Program-made: the position numbers and the translations under genes
Notes under the pieces: generated by a model
The model's input: only the letters and a program-made list of their open reading frames with translations
What the model was told of the DNA's origin: nothing
Databases searched by the model: none
Shown: piece after piece, positions 62,874 through 64,000 of the stretch
Position numbering within the stretch: the stretch's first letter is position 1
Layout: every line of letters begins with the position of its first letter
DNA from: Perognathus longimembris pacificus
Lineage: Eukaryota; Chordata; Mammalia; Rodentia; Heteromyidae
Assembly (NCBI RefSeq): GCF_023159225.1
Contig: NC_063161.1
Coordinates: forward strand, 7,835,795 to 7,899,794
Length of the DNA: 64,000 nucleotides
Direction: 5' to 3'

Positions 62874-64000
62874 GTGTGGAGGAAACAGGACATTCCCCTC
62901 CCCGCCTCTGGTCTTGGGGGTCCGCCCCCCCCCCGGGCGCCTGGCATCCAGCACCGTATCCTACGTGTGCCCGTCCGGTCGGCGGCACCTGGGCGCTGTG
63001 GGCCTCGGGCACGCTGCCTTCTGTCCCCTCTGTGCCTCGGGTCCTCAGCGTGGCCGCAGGAAGTGCGTCCCTCCCACCCTTGAGCCTTTGCGTCCCTTCA
63101 GCCCGCGAGTGGTTGTGGAGTCTCGGGAGCACCGGCTGGGACCCCCAAGGTGGCCCAGCACGCCCCCCCCCCCCCCTGACCTCTCCAAGGCCAGCCGGCA
63201 AGAAGACGGGAAGCCCGCGTTCTGCCGTGCAAGGTGGGAGAATGGCTTCCTGTCTCCCTGCCCCTGACAGCGCCAGGCCAGCCAGCAGGGCACGGCCCAC
63301 GGGGTTCAGGGAGACCCGTGTCTCTCCTCCCCAGGTCTCGCTCTGGCCTGCTGGGTGGAGGGCTGTGTGTTGTTGCTGGCTAAAGAGCTTACGTGGCCAT
63401 AGTCGTTGTCAGAAACTGAGGCATGAAGGGAGGGGCGGGGTGGGGGGGGCGCGGACAGGGCACTGCTCCCTGCCAGGCCCCGCGGGGCCGGCCCGGCTGT
63501 GTATTTATATCTCCACTGATCTTATATTAGTGCCAGGGCCTGCTCGGGCCTTTGCAGCCTGCCCTCGGAGGCTGGCTTTGAACCCTCCAGGGAGCTGTGT
63601 GGGGCGGCTCACCTCACCCTCCCCAGCCCGGGGGAAGCTGAATGGAGTCTTCGCAGGCCTGGGGGAGATTCCAGTCCAGACCTGGGCCTGTCTCCCCCCC
63701 CCCCAAGCCCCCCTCCCCCCCCACCCCGCCCGCGCCGGGGGGCGCAGCATCTTTGTCTAGGGTTTGTGGTTCCGCCTGGGTCACTTCCCTCTGGCTGGGG
63801 GGGGGGGGACGGCGCCCAGCGCGGGGGGGTGGGGGGTGGGGTGGCGGCCTCGGGCGGTTCCCAGGCCTCCGCGTACCTGCCTGAGCAGCGGGCCACGGTG
63901 GCCCTTTGACTTGTGCATCCGGGCGCTGGGTGTGCGCGGGGGGTGGGGTTAGGCTGGGGAGGCGTTAGCGGCAGCGTGACTCGAATTCAGGACCCCACCC
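62874..64000 (+). other. Probable intron DNA after the gap
   Basis: GC-rich unique sequence with long G and C runs. An AT-rich patch lies at about 63502-63535 ('TATTTATATCTCCACTGATC'). No exon recognised. Confidence 0.4.

Overview
This is a GC-rich stretch of rodent nuclear DNA. It holds multi-exon vertebrate genes with GT-AG introns, CpG islands, GT/CA microsatellites and dozens of SINEs, and no prokaryotic or viral gene organisation. The SINEs are the best clue to the organism. They include Alu/B1-like monomers, ID-like (tRNA-Ala-type) monomers, and a right-hand module recognised by 'GCTGTGGCTCAAGTGG'. The ID-like plus right-module composites resemble the IDL-Geo family described from Geomyoidea (kangaroo rats, pocket mice, pocket gophers). 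I therefore infer a heteromyid or geomyid rodent. That call rests on recall of the family, not on a database search.

Layout. 1-4543 is a second, lower-quality copy of 6650-11185 and runs into a 500-N gap (4544-5043). I read it as an assembly false duplication, not biology. 5231-5732 holds the last two coding exons of CARD10 (CARMA3 C-terminus) on the + strand. A 43-bp-unit minisatellite follows at the start of its 3' UTR, with an ATTAAA signal near 6905. MFNG (Manic fringe) follows on the + strand: eight coding exons between 9336 and 19035 give an intact 315-residue glycosyltransferase, with an ATTAAA signal at 19681. From about 19.7 to 40 kb I see no gene, only SINEs, an L1 3' fragment, microsatellites, a CATC satellite and several AT-rich islands that look like candidate conserved regulatory elements. 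Two CpG islands (about 40.2-41.25 kb and 46.3-47.1 kb) follow. The first ends in an excellent splice donor at 40968. In human 22q13.1 the order is CARD10 - MFNG - ELFN2, all in the same orientation, so these islands are most simply the promoter and non-coding first exon(s) of ELFN2. From 41 kb to the end would then be its first intron; no ELFN2 coding exon is present. A second 500-N gap lies at 62374-62873.

Function. CARD10 is a scaffold of the CARD-BCL10-MALT1 signalling complex acting on NF-kB. MFNG is a Golgi O-fucosylpeptide beta-1,3-N-acetylglucosaminyltransferase that modifies Notch EGF repeats. They are neighbours by conserved synteny, not partners in one pathway.

Most notable signals: the false duplication with a frame-broken MFNG first exon; a textbook CCAAT/GC-box/CRE-like/TATA array inside MFNG intron 4 just after a weak splice donor; three CRE-type sites at 24- and 23-bp spacing near 42.6 kb; a perfect palindromic RFX X-box at 58384; several CTCF-like motifs; and a 43-bp exon-like segment at 48284. 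I found no wholly new gene system.
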